A program made the translations under genes and the position numbers. The notes under the pieces were generated by a model. That model saw only the letters and a list, made by a program, of their open reading frames with translations, did no database searches and was not told where the DNA came from. 64,000 nucleotides of DNA from CBDCFV01 sp965203835 (GTDB lineage Bacteria > Chloroflexota > Dehalococcoidia > Lucifugimonadales > UBA3495), in NCBI GenBank assembly GCA_965203835.1, contig OZ241919.1:1116001-1180000 (forward strand). Direction: 5' to 3'. The stretch's first letter is position 1. The number at the start of each line of letters is the position of its first letter. Below, piece after piece: positions 26,241 through 34,657 of the stretch.

Positions 26241-26606
26241 TTGAGCACCACCCCCAACGGAGACAACGGCAACAACGAAATCTACTGGCCCAGGGTCAAG
26301 GAGATCCTTGACGGCATCATGGACCGCTGGAAGGAGCGGTGGGGCCGTGACCCGCTGCCGGGCATCCACCGCTACTACTTCGATTCCCGAGACCAGTTGG
26401 CCGAATGCGTCCTGTCCGGCGTCCGCGCCATTGAGCCGGGCGTGCCCGGAAGGGAGACCGCGCTGGTCCGCTCTTTGGCCCGAAGCATCCTCACCTTCGG
26501 GCGTATGCCCCTGCGTGGGCCGTTCATGTCCCAGGAAGAGTTGGACGAGATCGCCGCTTGGATTGACGCCGGAATGCCAGAAGGCCCTCCCGAGGATGCA
26601 ACTTAG
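26241..26606 (+). CDS. small protein of unknown function with a cytochrome-c-like tail
   Basis: 121 residues from a TTG at 26241. No family is recognised with confidence. The C-terminal third (MPLRGPFMSQEELDEIAAWI then DAGMP) resembles the last helix of cytochrome c-type domains, where MPP.GP.LS..E...I..WI..G.P is common. However, there is no CxxCH haem motif and no signal peptide. The N-terminus is polar and rich in Trp/Arg. It follows moaB by 46 bp and may be the last gene of that transcript. Confidence 0.5.
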   Translation: MSTTPNGDNGNNEIYWPRVKEILDGIMDRWKERWGRDPLPGIHRYYFDSRDQLAECVLSGVRAIEPGVPGRETALVRSLARSILTFGRMPLRGPFMSQEELDEIAAWIDAGMPEGPPEDAT

Positions 26607-26665
26607 TAAACGGTTGGACGTAGTTTTGAGACGCCCGCAGGATAATAGAAGATAGGGTCAGCCGG

Positions 26666-26881
26666 TTGGAAGGCGGGTACGAACATCTGGCCACCAAGGC
26701 CTACGTTGCGGGAGTCAAGACGATCATAGCCGGAGTACGTGCGGATATGGGTGCGAGTATAGCTGAGGTACGCGGAGCGATAGCCGAAGTACGCGGAGAG
26801 ATGCGAAACTTGCGCCTGACAATTTATGGTTTCGGCGTTGGACTGGCCGCGTTGAATGTGTTACTGAAGTTCGTGGGGTAG
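26666..26881 (+). CDS. small coiled-coil protein with C-terminal membrane helix
   Basis: 71 residues from TTG 26666. A predicted coiled coil with repeated AEVRGAIAEVRGEMRN-type heptads is followed by one hydrophobic helix (IYGFGVGLAALNVLL), giving a tail-anchored arrangement like XhlA- or DUF1640-type proteins. Reading upstream of the TTG in frame gives IEDRVSRLEGG, which matches the start of the related gene at 45735 (MTIEGRVSRLEG), with ATA where a start ATG would be expected. The 5' end may therefore be mutated or use a rare start. An intrinsic terminator follows. Confidence 0.5.
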   Translation: MEGGYEHLATKAYVAGVKTIIAGVRADMGASIAEVRGAIAEVRGEMRNLRLTIYGFGVGLAALNVLLKFVG

Positions 26882-26963
26882 GCCTGCTCCCGTCTGGTTT
26901 TCCCGCCTCACTTGAATACGAGAGGGAAAGACCGGAAGCTGGACAGTATACACCCCCAAAAGA

Positions 26964-26995
26964 AAGCCCCGCCGTACAAATGGCGGGGCTTTTTT
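26964..26995 (+). terminator. intrinsic terminator
   Basis: A 10 bp perfect stem AAGCCCCGCC / GGCGGGGCTT with an 8-base loop and a T-run (26990-26995). A-rich sequence on the left side (CAAAAGAAA) may let it work on the minus strand as well, for the NHL gene at 27108-28193. Confidence 0.85.
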
Positions 26996-27010
26996 ACTGG
27001 ATATACCCGT

Positions 27011-27106
27011 TCCGTCTTTCCCGCGCAACCTGTCCCCGTGGATTCCCGCCTTCGCGGGAATGACGCAGGAGCCTGTCCCCGTGGAAACGGGGGGCGGGAA
27101 TCCATA
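27011..27106. repeat. compound palindromic elements, inverted and direct
   Basis: Contains ATTCCCGCCTTCGCGGGAAT followed by a second half with GGAAACGGGG and ending GCGGGAATCCAT. The two parts are in different orientations. It lies between the terminator and the stop of the NHL gene. Confidence 0.75.
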
Positions 27107-27107
27107 A

Positions 27108-28193
27108 TTACACCAAGGCCGGGTCCTTGCTCTTGGCGTAGACCTGGATGCGGCCGCCCACATGGTCCAGGACCGCCAGCCTGCCCTGGCTATCGATCCG
27201 CACTCCGCAGGGGTGGTTGAAACTGCGCTCGTAGCCCGGATCGTTGGCGAACGCCAGCGCCCGCTGCCGGATCATGTCAGGGTTCGAGAGCAACTTGTCC
27301 TTGCCCCATTGGGACAGTTGGTGGTCGCCGTGAAGGGCGGTCACAAACCGGCCGTCCGGCGCCAGCACCTGTACCCGGTTGTTGAGCCAGTCTGCGACGT
27401 AGATGTCGCCATCGTCGTCCACGCAGACGGCGTTGGGCCTGTTGAACTGGCCGACGCCCGTGCCGGACTGCCCGAAGCTGGCCAACCATTCGCCGCCGCC
27501 GCTGAACATCTGGATGCGGTCGTTGCGCCAGTCGGCCACGAACACGTTGCCCTCTTTGTCCACGTCGATGCCCCACGGCATGTTCAGTTGCCCGTGGCGG
27601 CTGCCGAAGCTGCCGAACTGGCCAATGTATTGGCCGTCGAGGGTGAACTTCTGGATCCGGTGATTGCGGCTGTCGCTGATGAAGATGATGTCGTCCTTGC
27701 TTATGGCGATGCCGCCGGGACGGTCGAGTTCACCGGGTCCGGAACCGGACTTGCCGGCGGCAATCTCAGGGGAGGCGCCGAAGTCAATCATGCGTACTCC
27801 CTCGCCCTGGTCCGCGGCCCCCTCGAAGCCGTTGGGCCAACTGCGTATGAACTCGCCGTCCGAGTTGAACACGTTGATGCGGTTCAACCATTCGTCGGTG
27901 ACGTACAGGTTGCCCTTGGAATCAAGATCGAGAGCAGTGGGCCAGACCATCTGGCCGGGGCCCTCGCCATAGGACCCGAACTCGTTGATGTACTCTTCAT
28001 CCAGTGTTACGTGGCTGATGCGCACACCGTCGGCCCGGTACTCGTAGCCCCGGTTCAGCACGTAGACCACGTTGCTGTCGGTGATTGCCATGTCCACCGG
28101 GTTCCGGAACCCGGTGCCCGCGAACTCATTGCGCCCCACAGAATGGCTGTAGGTGTAGGCGCGCTCGGTTAGACCGAAAAAGTGAGTAGCCAT
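27108..28193 (-). CDS. NHL-repeat beta-propeller protein
   Basis: 361 residues. Repeated NHL blades are clear: LDRPGGIAISKDDIIFISDS, RNHRIQKFTLDG, LNMPWGIDVDKEGNVFVADW, FNRPNAVCVDDDGDIYVADW and HPCGVRIDSQGRLAVLDH. These form a six-bladed propeller that usually binds ligands or proteins. No signal peptide, lipobox or attached enzyme domain is seen, so the role is not clear. It lies downstream of the DUF1800-DUF1501 pair on the same strand, separated from it by an 87 bp mobile repeat. An ATG start and a GGAGG-like site (AGGAGGTAAAAG) support the start. Confidence 0.75.
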   Translation of the reverse strand: MATHFFGLTERAYTYSHSVGRNEFAGTGFRNPVDMAITDSNVVYVLNRGYEYRADGVRISHVTLDEEYINEFGSYGEGPGQMVWPTALDLDSKGNLYVTDEWLNRINVFNSDGEFIRSWPNGFEGAADQGEGVRMIDFGASPEIAAGKSGSGPGELDRPGGIAISKDDIIFISDSRNHRIQKFTLDGQYIGQFGSFGSRHGQLNMPWGIDVDKEGNVFVADWRNDRIQMFSGGGEWLASFGQSGTGVGQFNRPNAVCVDDDGDIYVADWLNNRVQVLAPDGRFVTALHGDHQLSQWGKDKLLSNPDMIRQRALAFANDPGYERSFNHPCGVRIDSQGRLAVLDHVGGRIQVYAKSKDPALV

Positions 28194-28213
28194 CGCTTTT
28201 ACCTCCTGTGAAT

Positions 28214-28300
28214 GTCTGAATCAGGATTATCAAGATTAGAGGATGCACAGGACTGGAAATATCTTGAAAATCCCGGAATCCGGTAAATCCTGATTCAGAC
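28214..28300. repeat. 87 bp inverted-repeat element (copy 1)
   Basis: Bounded by perfect 15 bp terminal inverted repeats, GTCTGAATCAGGATT and its complement. The interior is AT-rich and has no coding potential. It sits between the DUF1501 and NHL genes. A second copy of identical length is at 51619. Confidence 0.85.
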
Positions 28301-28309
28301 GGTTGCTTT

Positions 28310-29446
28310 TTAGAGGAACTTGACCTTTTCGAAGCTGCCGCCGACGATGGGCTTGGCGTCCAGTCCCATCCAGTCTTCCAGCAGGCAGGTGTAAACCTGA
28401 CGGAAGTCCATGTTGAACCGGAGGTTCCCGCCCTCTTCCTGGTGCTGAGGCTCCAGGGACGGATACTCGCCGTAGATGCCGCCCTTGACGTGTTCGCCAA
28501 CCGCCATGGCAATGCTGCCGGCGCCGTGGTCGGTGCCGGAGCCGTTGTCGGCGATGCGGCGTCCGAACTCGGAGAACAGGAACAGCGTCACGTTGTCGCT
28601 GGCGTCCTTGGCCCTCAGGTCGGACATAAAGTTGTCCACCGTGTTCGACACGTCCTGCCATAGGCCCGCCTGCAGGGCAGCCTGGTTGGCGTGGGTGTCG
28701 AATCCGTTGTACGGAGAGGTGGTGTAAAGCACCCGGGTGCCGAAACCAGCCAAGTGGGTCTGGGCGATGTTCTTCATGTACTGGCCCACGGCAGTGTTGG
28801 AGTATTCGATGTCGGAACTGTACATCTGGGGGGCGGTGGCCAGGATGTCGGCGCCCTTCAAGGCATCGGTGCCGGTGTTGCGGATGTAATCGAGCACCGC
28901 GCTCCGGCCAACGGCCGGGGAGTACATGCGCCCGAACACGTCCAGGGCCTCGGTGCGCTGGTCTTCACCCTCGATGCCGGTCAGAAGGCCGTAGGTCTCC
29001 AGGTCGCCCACCGACGCTACCGGAACGCCGTCCTTGGCCAGGGCCCGGGGCAGTCCGCGCCCGAAGTTCACGCCGGTCAGCACGTTCTCCGCGTTGGGGT
29101 CCATGTCCTTGATGGCCCGGCCCAGCCAGCCTTCCGAACCCTGGGTATCCGGCTCGCAGGTATGCCAGATGTCCATGGACCTGAAATGGGAATAGCTGGC
29201 GTTGGGATAGCCGATGCCCAGGAAGATGGCCAGCTTGCCTTCGTCCCAGTACTTCTTCAACGGAGCCATGGTGGGGTGGAAGCCCAGGTCGTCGTTGATG
29301 GGAATGATCTGGTCTTCCGGGATGGCCAGGACCGGGCGGTAATCCCGGTAGAGGCCGCTGGTGCGGGGGATGACAGTGTTCAGCCCGTCGTTGCCGCCGG
29401 ACAGGGAAAGGACGGCCAGGACAGAGTCTTTCTTGGTGGAAACCAT
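28310..29446 (-). CDS. DUF1501 family protein
   Basis: 378 residues, including LSGGNDGLNTVIPRTSGLYRDY near the start, FHPTMAPLKKYWDEGKLAIF, and FLFSEFGRRIADNGSGTDHG near the C-terminus. These match DUF1501, a family related to sulfatases/alkaline phosphatases and nearly always encoded next to DUF1800. Members typically start with a Tat signal peptide, which is missing here: MVSTKKDSVLAVLSLSGG begins directly in the domain. The biochemical role of the family is unknown. It is 109 bp downstream of the DUF1800 gene. Confidence 0.85.
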   Translation of the reverse strand: MVSTKKDSVLAVLSLSGGNDGLNTVIPRTSGLYRDYRPVLAIPEDQIIPINDDLGFHPTMAPLKKYWDEGKLAIFLGIGYPNASYSHFRSMDIWHTCEPDTQGSEGWLGRAIKDMDPNAENVLTGVNFGRGLPRALAKDGVPVASVGDLETYGLLTGIEGEDQRTEALDVFGRMYSPAVGRSAVLDYIRNTGTDALKGADILATAPQMYSSDIEYSNTAVGQYMKNIAQTHLAGFGTRVLYTTSPYNGFDTHANQAALQAGLWQDVSNTVDNFMSDLRAKDASDNVTLFLFSEFGRRIADNGSGTDHGAGSIAMAVGEHVKGGIYGEYPSLEPQHQEEGGNLRFNMDFRQVYTCLLEDWMGLDAKPIVGGSFEKVKFL

Positions 29447-29461
29447 TCTATATCCTCCTAA

Positions 29462-29519
29462 TGGATTCCCGCCTATGCGGGAATGACGTATTGGGCTTGC
29501 CCCCGTGGAGACGGGGGAC
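29462..29519. repeat. palindromic element between DUF1800 and DUF1501 genes
   Basis: Contains GATTCCCGCCTATGCGGGAA in reverse orientation, then a CCCCCGTGGAGACGGGGG segment. It occupies most of the 109 bp spacer. Confidence 0.8.
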
Positions 29520-29555
29520 GGCCCTCTCCCTGGGGGAGAGGGCGCGGTAAGGGTT

Positions 29556-30980
29556 TTATTCGAACTGGAATTCCGCCGTCGAGGCGATCATCTGGAACAT
29601 CTCTCCGGTGCGCCGGGTGAAATCTTCTGCCTCGTCGCTGGACCCATGCCGCAGGTCGCCGCTCTTGCTTGCGTGAGCGATAAGCTCTTCGCGGGTGCCG
29701 GCGTCAAGGGTTATCGGACCGATCAGGTCCAAGCACCCATCGACGAAAGCATCGGGGGACAGGGTGTCGCCTCGGCCCATCAACCGGCTTACCAAGGACT
29801 GCACGCCGGGAAGCTCGGTGTTGCCCAGCAGTTCGGAAGCGTAGTTGATGCGCTCAACCAGCGTGCCGCTGTCAATCCACTCCCGGCCGGTGTGCCAACC
29901 CTCTACCGTCGGAGGATTCATCAGGTCCATGCCCATGTACTTGGGCTCCTGGGAGTGCTGGAAGAGGCCCGGCTTCATTTCCTTGTGCTCTTCCACCAAG
30001 CGCAGGGTCCCCGCGACCACCTCGGCAGGGCTCTTGACCTTGGCGTAACGGACCGATTCCGACTTGAAGGATTCGGAGCTGAACAGGACGCGCAGCATCT
30101 CGGTGATGTCATACCCGGAGTCGAAGTAAGTCTTCTCCAAGTCTGCGATCAACGACAGATCGCGCGGCGGAGTCAGGCGCCATGCGGGCACCTGGGCTTC
30201 GTCGGCAACGAAGAAGTTGTACATGTGACGGGCGATGAAACGGGCAGTTGCCGGGTTCTTGCAAATAATGTCCAGGATATCGTCCCCGTTCCAGTTCCCG
30301 GTCTCCCCCAGGAAGGTCTTGTCCTCATCGTCGTGGTCCGCCGGATCGAACCGGAACTTCCAGGGGCTGCGCCCGTAGGGGAATGGCGGGTAAGGGGGCT
30401 GGACGTTCCACCCGGTGAATGCCCGGGCGCAGGCCTTGACGTCATCCTCGGAGTAGTTGAAGCCCTCGTCCTTCCCGGCGCCCATGGAGAACAACTCCAG
30501 CAACTCGCGGCCGTAGTTCTCGTTGACCGCAACCTTGTGGCTCTCGGTGTTGTCGAGGTAGTACATCATCCCGGGGCTGGTGGACAACTGGTACAGCAGT
30601 TCGCGGAAGTTGCCCATGCCGTATTCCCGGAACATGTTGACCATCTTCCCCATTTCCCAGCCGCTGTCAATCTTGCTATGGCCGGCGCAGAAGATCATGT
30701 GCCAGAACAACGCCACCTTTTCTTGGAGCTGGCGGGGATTGTTGATCATCCTCCAGACCCAGGCTTGAACGTTGTTCTCGATGGCAGCGGCTTCCCAGTA
30801 GGAGGGGTTGTAACGGTAGTAAAGGTCCTCTTCAATGCCTTCCTGCCCCATGGGGTTCAAAAGCTCTTCCACTGTCTGATCGTAGCCTTGGGCAGCCCTG
30901 GCTTCGATCTCATCGCGACTCGCTCCGAATCCAGCGCGCCGCAACAGGTGTGCCATTAACGCCACGTTTTCGTCAGCCAT
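29556..30980 (-). CDS. DUF1800 family protein
   Basis: 474 residues. Start HLLRRAGFGASRDEIEA and internal blocks such as MINNPRQLQEKVALFWHM, VNENYGRELLELFSMG, AFTGWNVQPP and FIARHMYNFFV are typical of DUF1800, a conserved partner of DUF1501. Members are normally exported; this one starts MADENVALMAHLLRRAG with no signal sequence. A good ribosome-binding site (AGGAGGA) precedes the ATG. Function is unknown; the conserved pairing suggests a complex. Confidence 0.85.
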   Translation of the reverse strand: MADENVALMAHLLRRAGFGASRDEIEARAAQGYDQTVEELLNPMGQEGIEEDLYYRYNPSYWEAAAIENNVQAWVWRMINNPRQLQEKVALFWHMIFCAGHSKIDSGWEMGKMVNMFREYGMGNFRELLYQLSTSPGMMYYLDNTESHKVAVNENYGRELLELFSMGAGKDEGFNYSEDDVKACARAFTGWNVQPPYPPFPYGRSPWKFRFDPADHDDEDKTFLGETGNWNGDDILDIICKNPATARFIARHMYNFFVADEAQVPAWRLTPPRDLSLIADLEKTYFDSGYDITEMLRVLFSSESFKSESVRYAKVKSPAEVVAGTLRLVEEHKEMKPGLFQHSQEPKYMGMDLMNPPTVEGWHTGREWIDSGTLVERINYASELLGNTELPGVQSLVSRLMGRGDTLSPDAFVDGCLDLIGPITLDAGTREELIAHASKSGDLRHGSSDEAEDFTRRTGEMFQMIASTAEFQFE

Positions 30981-31487
30981 ATCCTCCTCCTGATATTTTG
31001 TTTCCCTTTATATTTGGTACAACCTTAAGTGCGCTCGCCGTGAAACAACCTGTGGCGCTGTCCCGGTGAAATTTCCTGCCGACTGGGGTATCTCTTCTTG
31101 ATAACAACCATTCCAAGGTAATTATCAGTACCCAAAATGATATATACGCGGCCAACAGGTGTCAACACTCCGCGCCTGCGTAATAATATCATAGGTTCTA
31201 CCCGCAAATCCATTAAGGAATAGTTTACGAAAGCTGTTCTTCTCTTGCCCATCATTGCCGCATTACGATGTTTTCCGTGAGCACACGTCGGCGAAGGGTA
31301 TACAGCTAATGGCCTAGGCCTTTCGCAGTGCGAACCAGCCACACACGAAGACCCGTGGCGCCAAATCTGTACTTGACACTGACGATATGGCCTTGCTAGG
31401 ATGCTGCCATCGGCTTCCGATGTAGTTGAATGGCGATGATCGAAGAGGTGTTACACCCTCGGACGCTCGCTTTGAAGGCACGGGCAA
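30981..31487. other. intergenic region between divergent operons
   Basis: About 500 bp, more AT-rich than its surroundings. The right end holds a promoter for the hopanoid operon. A minus-strand frame at 31025-31342 has no recognisable family and weak start context, so I do not call it. No hairpin-plus-T-run terminator was seen. Confidence 0.5.
31373..31402 (+). promoter_or_regulatory. predicted promoter of the hopanoid operon
   Basis: A perfect TTGACA (31373-31378) and TAGGAT (31397-31402) are separated by 18 bp, 86 bp before the start of the polyprenyl diphosphate synthase gene. Confidence 0.55.
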
Positions 31488-32585
31488 ATGAGCGCCGAAA
31501 CCGCTCATCAACAAGGGCCCCAAGTACCCTCGGAGGAGACCGGTCCGGCCTTGCCGGCCATGTTCGCCAGGTACAAGGATCGGGTGGAAGACGAGTTGTC
31601 CCGGTCCATGCCTGTGTCTCAAGGCGCCGACCCCTATCCGTTGCTGCTTTACCACTTGGGATGGGCCAACGCCGACGGGACCCCCGCCGGGACCCCCGTT
31701 TCCCAAGGCAAAGCCCTCCGCCCAACTCTTTGCATGTTTGCTTGCGAAGCCTTGGACCAGGACCCGGTTCGCGCCCTTCCCGCAGCGGCGGCCTTGGAGC
31801 TTATCCACAACTTCTCCCTTGTCCACGATGACATCCAGGACCAGGACCACGAACGCCGGCACCAGTCCACCGTGTGGAGCCTTTGGGGTGTGCCCAAGGC
31901 CTTGGTAGCCGGCAATGCGATGCATTCGATAGGAGACGTGACCCTGTTGGGGACCGCCAGGTACGGGGCTCCACCTGATACCGTGCTCAGGGTTTCTCAT
32001 ATACTCACCGAAAGTTACCTTGAAATGATCCAGGGCCAGTGCCTCGACCTGGCCTTCGAAGCAAGCACTGACATCACTTCCGAGAACTACCTTCAGATGA
32101 TCGCTTACAAAACCGGAGCGTTGATCAGAAGCGGTCTTGAAATCGGCGCTCTCCTGGCCACCGGAGATGCCGGGGGGGAAACCTTCTCTGCATTCTCCCG
32201 CTTCGGCAGCTCCCTGGGAAGGGCTTTTCAAGTCCGGGACGACTTTCTCGGGATTTGGGGAGAGAGCGGCCTCACCGGCAAACCGGCGGGCAATGATATA
32301 AGACGCAGAAAAAAGTCCTTCCCGGTCGTTGTAGCTTTCGAACACGCCAAGGGACAGGACTTTGAAGACCTTTGCAGGATCTACGGACAAGAGGAGCTGG
32401 ACGACGCGGACGTTGACAGAGTGCTGGAAGTGCTGGACGCCGTCGGAGCTCAAGACCTTTCCCAGACACTGACGGAGTCCAGCGCAGGGGAAGCCTTGCA
32501 AGCCCTGGACGCCGTGGAACTCCCCGCTTGGGCCAGGGCCGAGGCTGAAGAGCTTGTGGATTTTCTGGCCAGGCGCCAGTATTGA
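31488..32585 (+). CDS. polyprenyl (farnesyl/geranylgeranyl) diphosphate synthase
   Basis: 365 residues. This trans-isoprenyl diphosphate synthase condenses IPP with allylic diphosphates. The first Asp-rich motif is LVHDDIQDQD; the second is the variant FQVRDDFLGIWGE, as found in many bacterial class I enzymes. KALRP provides the basic substrate-binding Lys and Arg. The first 45 residues are an extra polar N-terminus. Being first in a hopanoid operon, it most likely supplies farnesyl diphosphate for squalene. Chain length cannot be fixed from sequence alone. Confidence 0.88.
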   Translation: MSAETAHQQGPQVPSEETGPALPAMFARYKDRVEDELSRSMPVSQGADPYPLLLYHLGWANADGTPAGTPVSQGKALRPTLCMFACEALDQDPVRALPAAAALELIHNFSLVHDDIQDQDHERRHQSTVWSLWGVPKALVAGNAMHSIGDVTLLGTARYGAPPDTVLRVSHILTESYLEMIQGQCLDLAFEASTDITSENYLQMIAYKTGALIRSGLEIGALLATGDAGGETFSAFSRFGSSLGRAFQVRDDFLGIWGESGLTGKPAGNDIRRRKKSFPVVVAFEHAKGQDFEDLCRIYGQEELDDADVDRVLEVLDAVGAQDLSQTLTESSAGEALQALDAVELPAWARAEAEELVDFLARRQY

Positions 32586-32673
32586 GCCGCCATAGCAAGG
32601 CGACAAACGACTCATACACGTATTCCCAGCGAAAGCGGGGACTCAAACCGCACATCAGGCTGGTGAACGCTAT

Positions 32674-33714
32674 ATGAAAACTGCGCAACGGCCCATAGAA
32701 CTATCCATTCGCTTGGCCCTGTACCTTTTGAAGAACAGACTGCGGGGGCGCCGGCGGTTTCCTTTGGTGACTATGCTGGAACCGCTGGAGATGTGCAACC
32801 TGGCTTGTATCGGCTGTGGCCGCATCCGGGAATACAAGCCTGTGCTCGATAAAATGATGCCCGTGGACGTCGCACTGAACGCCGTGAGGGAGTCGGGAGC
32901 GCCCATCGTCTCCATCGCCGGCGGAGAACCGACCATTCATCCAAAGATAGACGAGATCATCAACACCTTGGTGAAGGAAAAATACTTCGTCTATTGCTGC
33001 ACCAACGGCCTGCTTCTGGAACGGATGCTCAACAAGGTGCCTCCTTCCAAGTATTTCTGCTGGGTCGTCCACATGGACGGTATGGAGGAAAAGCACGACG
33101 AGTCCGTCGCCCGTAAAGGAGTGTTCAACAAGGCGGTCCAAGGCATCGAGTTGGCCTTGAACAAGGGGTACCGGGTCTGCACCAACACCACGGTGTTCAA
33201 AAACAGCGACGTTGAAGACCTTTGGGAAATGTTCCGCTTGGTGAAAGACATCGGGGTGGAAGGCTCGATGATCTCGCCGGGCTACGACTTCGAGGATGCC
33301 CCGGACCGGGACCTTTTCCTTAGCCGCAAAGAGTCCCACGACGTATTCCAGAAGCTGCTGGCCCCGGAAAACATCGATGGGATGAAGTTTTACAACAATC
33401 CCCTCTACCTCAATTTCCTGCAGGGAGAACGGGACTATCAATGCACCGCATGGTCCAATCCAACCTACACGGTGCTGGGCTGGCGGAAGCCTTGCTACCC
33501 CTTGGCCGACGAGCATGTGGAAGACTTGGGAGAGCTTTACGACGCCTCTCTATGGGACCAGTATGGCGTTGGCAAGGACCCCCGGTGCTCGAATTGCATG
33601 ATGCACTGCGGGTTTGAATCGGCCACCATTTTCCAAGCCATCTCCACCCCCAAGGACTGGGCTACCCTCATCAAGTCGGGGGCCGCCCATAAGGGTGGCA
33701 TCACCGCCGCCTAG
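32674..33714 (+). CDS. hpnH: adenosyl-hopene transferase HpnH (radical SAM)
   Basis: 346 residues. The radical SAM motif CNLACIGC (C41, C45, C48) follows MLEPLEM, as in HpnH. The GGEPTIHPKIDEI block and the C-terminal PRCSNCMMHCGFE cysteines are also family features. HpnH attaches the 5'-deoxyadenosyl group to diploptene (hopene), the first step in making extended C35 hopanoids. hpnG follows 7 bp downstream and squalene-hopene cyclase further on, which supports the assignment. Confidence 0.92.
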   Translation: MKTAQRPIELSIRLALYLLKNRLRGRRRFPLVTMLEPLEMCNLACIGCGRIREYKPVLDKMMPVDVALNAVRESGAPIVSIAGGEPTIHPKIDEIINTLVKEKYFVYCCTNGLLLERMLNKVPPSKYFCWVVHMDGMEEKHDESVARKGVFNKAVQGIELALNKGYRVCTNTTVFKNSDVEDLWEMFRLVKDIGVEGSMISPGYDFEDAPDRDLFLSRKESHDVFQKLLAPENIDGMKFYNNPLYLNFLQGERDYQCTAWSNPTYTVLGWRKPCYPLADEHVEDLGELYDASLWDQYGVGKDPRCSNCMMHCGFESATIFQAISTPKDWATLIKSGAAHKGGITAA

Positions 33715-33721
33715 CAGGGGT

Positions 33722-34657
33722 GTGGTCCGGAGAATCGCCCTCCCTTCAGATGAGATAGTGCTTACCATCATCTCCGCAATGCAAGAGGAATCGCTGCCCG
33801 TGCGTACCGCGTTGGCGACGGCCGGCTACCATCGGCCCGGCGAACAAAATCCCTCCTTGGACTTCAGCGTGGTGGGAATGGGCAGAGATGGCGTGGAGTC
33901 CGGCCTTAAGGGAATGATGCGCGACATGCGGCAGCGGCAAGGGGAAGGTAGTCAGACTGCCCAACTGCTGTTGCTTGGGTTCGCTGGCGGTTTGGACCCG
34001 TCCCTGTCCACCGGAGACCTGGTCCTGGCAAGTCGCTACTGCCGGCTGGTCCCTCAGCCCGAGCCGCTGGTGTACTCTCCCCATGTGCAGAGCATGGAAG
34101 ACCTGGAACAACTCCGGCGCCGGTTGGGTGCCGTTCAGGGAGGCTGGGCGCCGTTCGAGGGCGCCGGGGACCCGGTCCTTCCCCGTCGGGCCGTCCTCAA
34201 GTCTCTGGGACCCGACCCCGGTCTGCGGCAGGATGCCAAGGACGCCCTGACCCAGGCCGGGTTGGCGGCAGCCGAAACAGACTCCATCACCGTACCCCGG
34301 CCGGTGACGGACGCCGGAGACAAGAGGGAATTGCACCGCCGATACTGCGTTGGCGCCGTCAACATGGAAGACTACTGGGTGGCCCGGCTGGCCGATGCAG
34401 CCAAGGTCCCCTTCCTCTCGGTGCGGGCGATACTCGACACCGCCGTCCAGGGGCTGCCATCCTACCTTCTTGGGTTTTCCACCCTCGGGCGAGTCCAGGC
34501 AGTTCTGAAAGCCCTGCTCCGGCCTTGGCGCTTGCCCACACTGCTGTCGCTGGCCCGGCAGATGCGGCAGGCCCAGTCCAGTCTGGCCAGATTCGCCTTG
34601 GTCTTTGTCAACTACCGGCGGGGTGCTGCTCCTTCGCCGCCCGGAGTGGCGACGTGA
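33722..34657 (+). CDS. hpnG: HpnG-like adenosylhopane nucleosidase/phosphorylase
   Basis: About 311 residues from GTG 33722 (GTG 33758 is an alternative). The fold is that of nucleoside phosphorylases/MTA-SAH nucleosidases: TIISAMQEESLPVRTAL at the start, LLLGFAGGLDPSLSTGDLV and the C-terminal CVGAVNMEDYWVARLADAA with the substrate-binding Met-Glu. HpnG removes adenine from adenosylhopane made by HpnH. Its stop overlaps the start of the next gene (GTGA). Context makes the assignment firm. Confidence 0.85.
   Translation: MVRRIALPSDEIVLTIISAMQEESLPVRTALATAGYHRPGEQNPSLDFSVVGMGRDGVESGLKGMMRDMRQRQGEGSQTAQLLLLGFAGGLDPSLSTGDLVLASRYCRLVPQPEPLVYSPHVQSMEDLEQLRRRLGAVQGGWAPFEGAGDPVLPRRAVLKSLGPDPGLRQDAKDALTQAGLAAAETDSITVPRPVTDAGDKRELHRRYCVGAVNMEDYWVARLADAAKVPFLSVRAILDTAVQGLPSYLLGFSTLGRVQAVLKALLRPWRLPTLLSLARQMRQAQSSLARFALVFVNYRRGAAPSPPGVAT

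Noticed and set aside
29505..30959. 484-codon frame on the plus strand over the DUF1800 gene
   Set aside because: It mirrors the DUF1800 codons and lacks a sensible start; the minus-strand gene has conserved blocks and a strong ribosome-binding site.
31025..31342. Minus-strand frame of 105 codons in the gap before the hopanoid operon
   Set aside because: It has a GTG start without ribosome-binding site, no recognisable domain and no neighbour on its strand within reach. It may be real, but I cannot support it.
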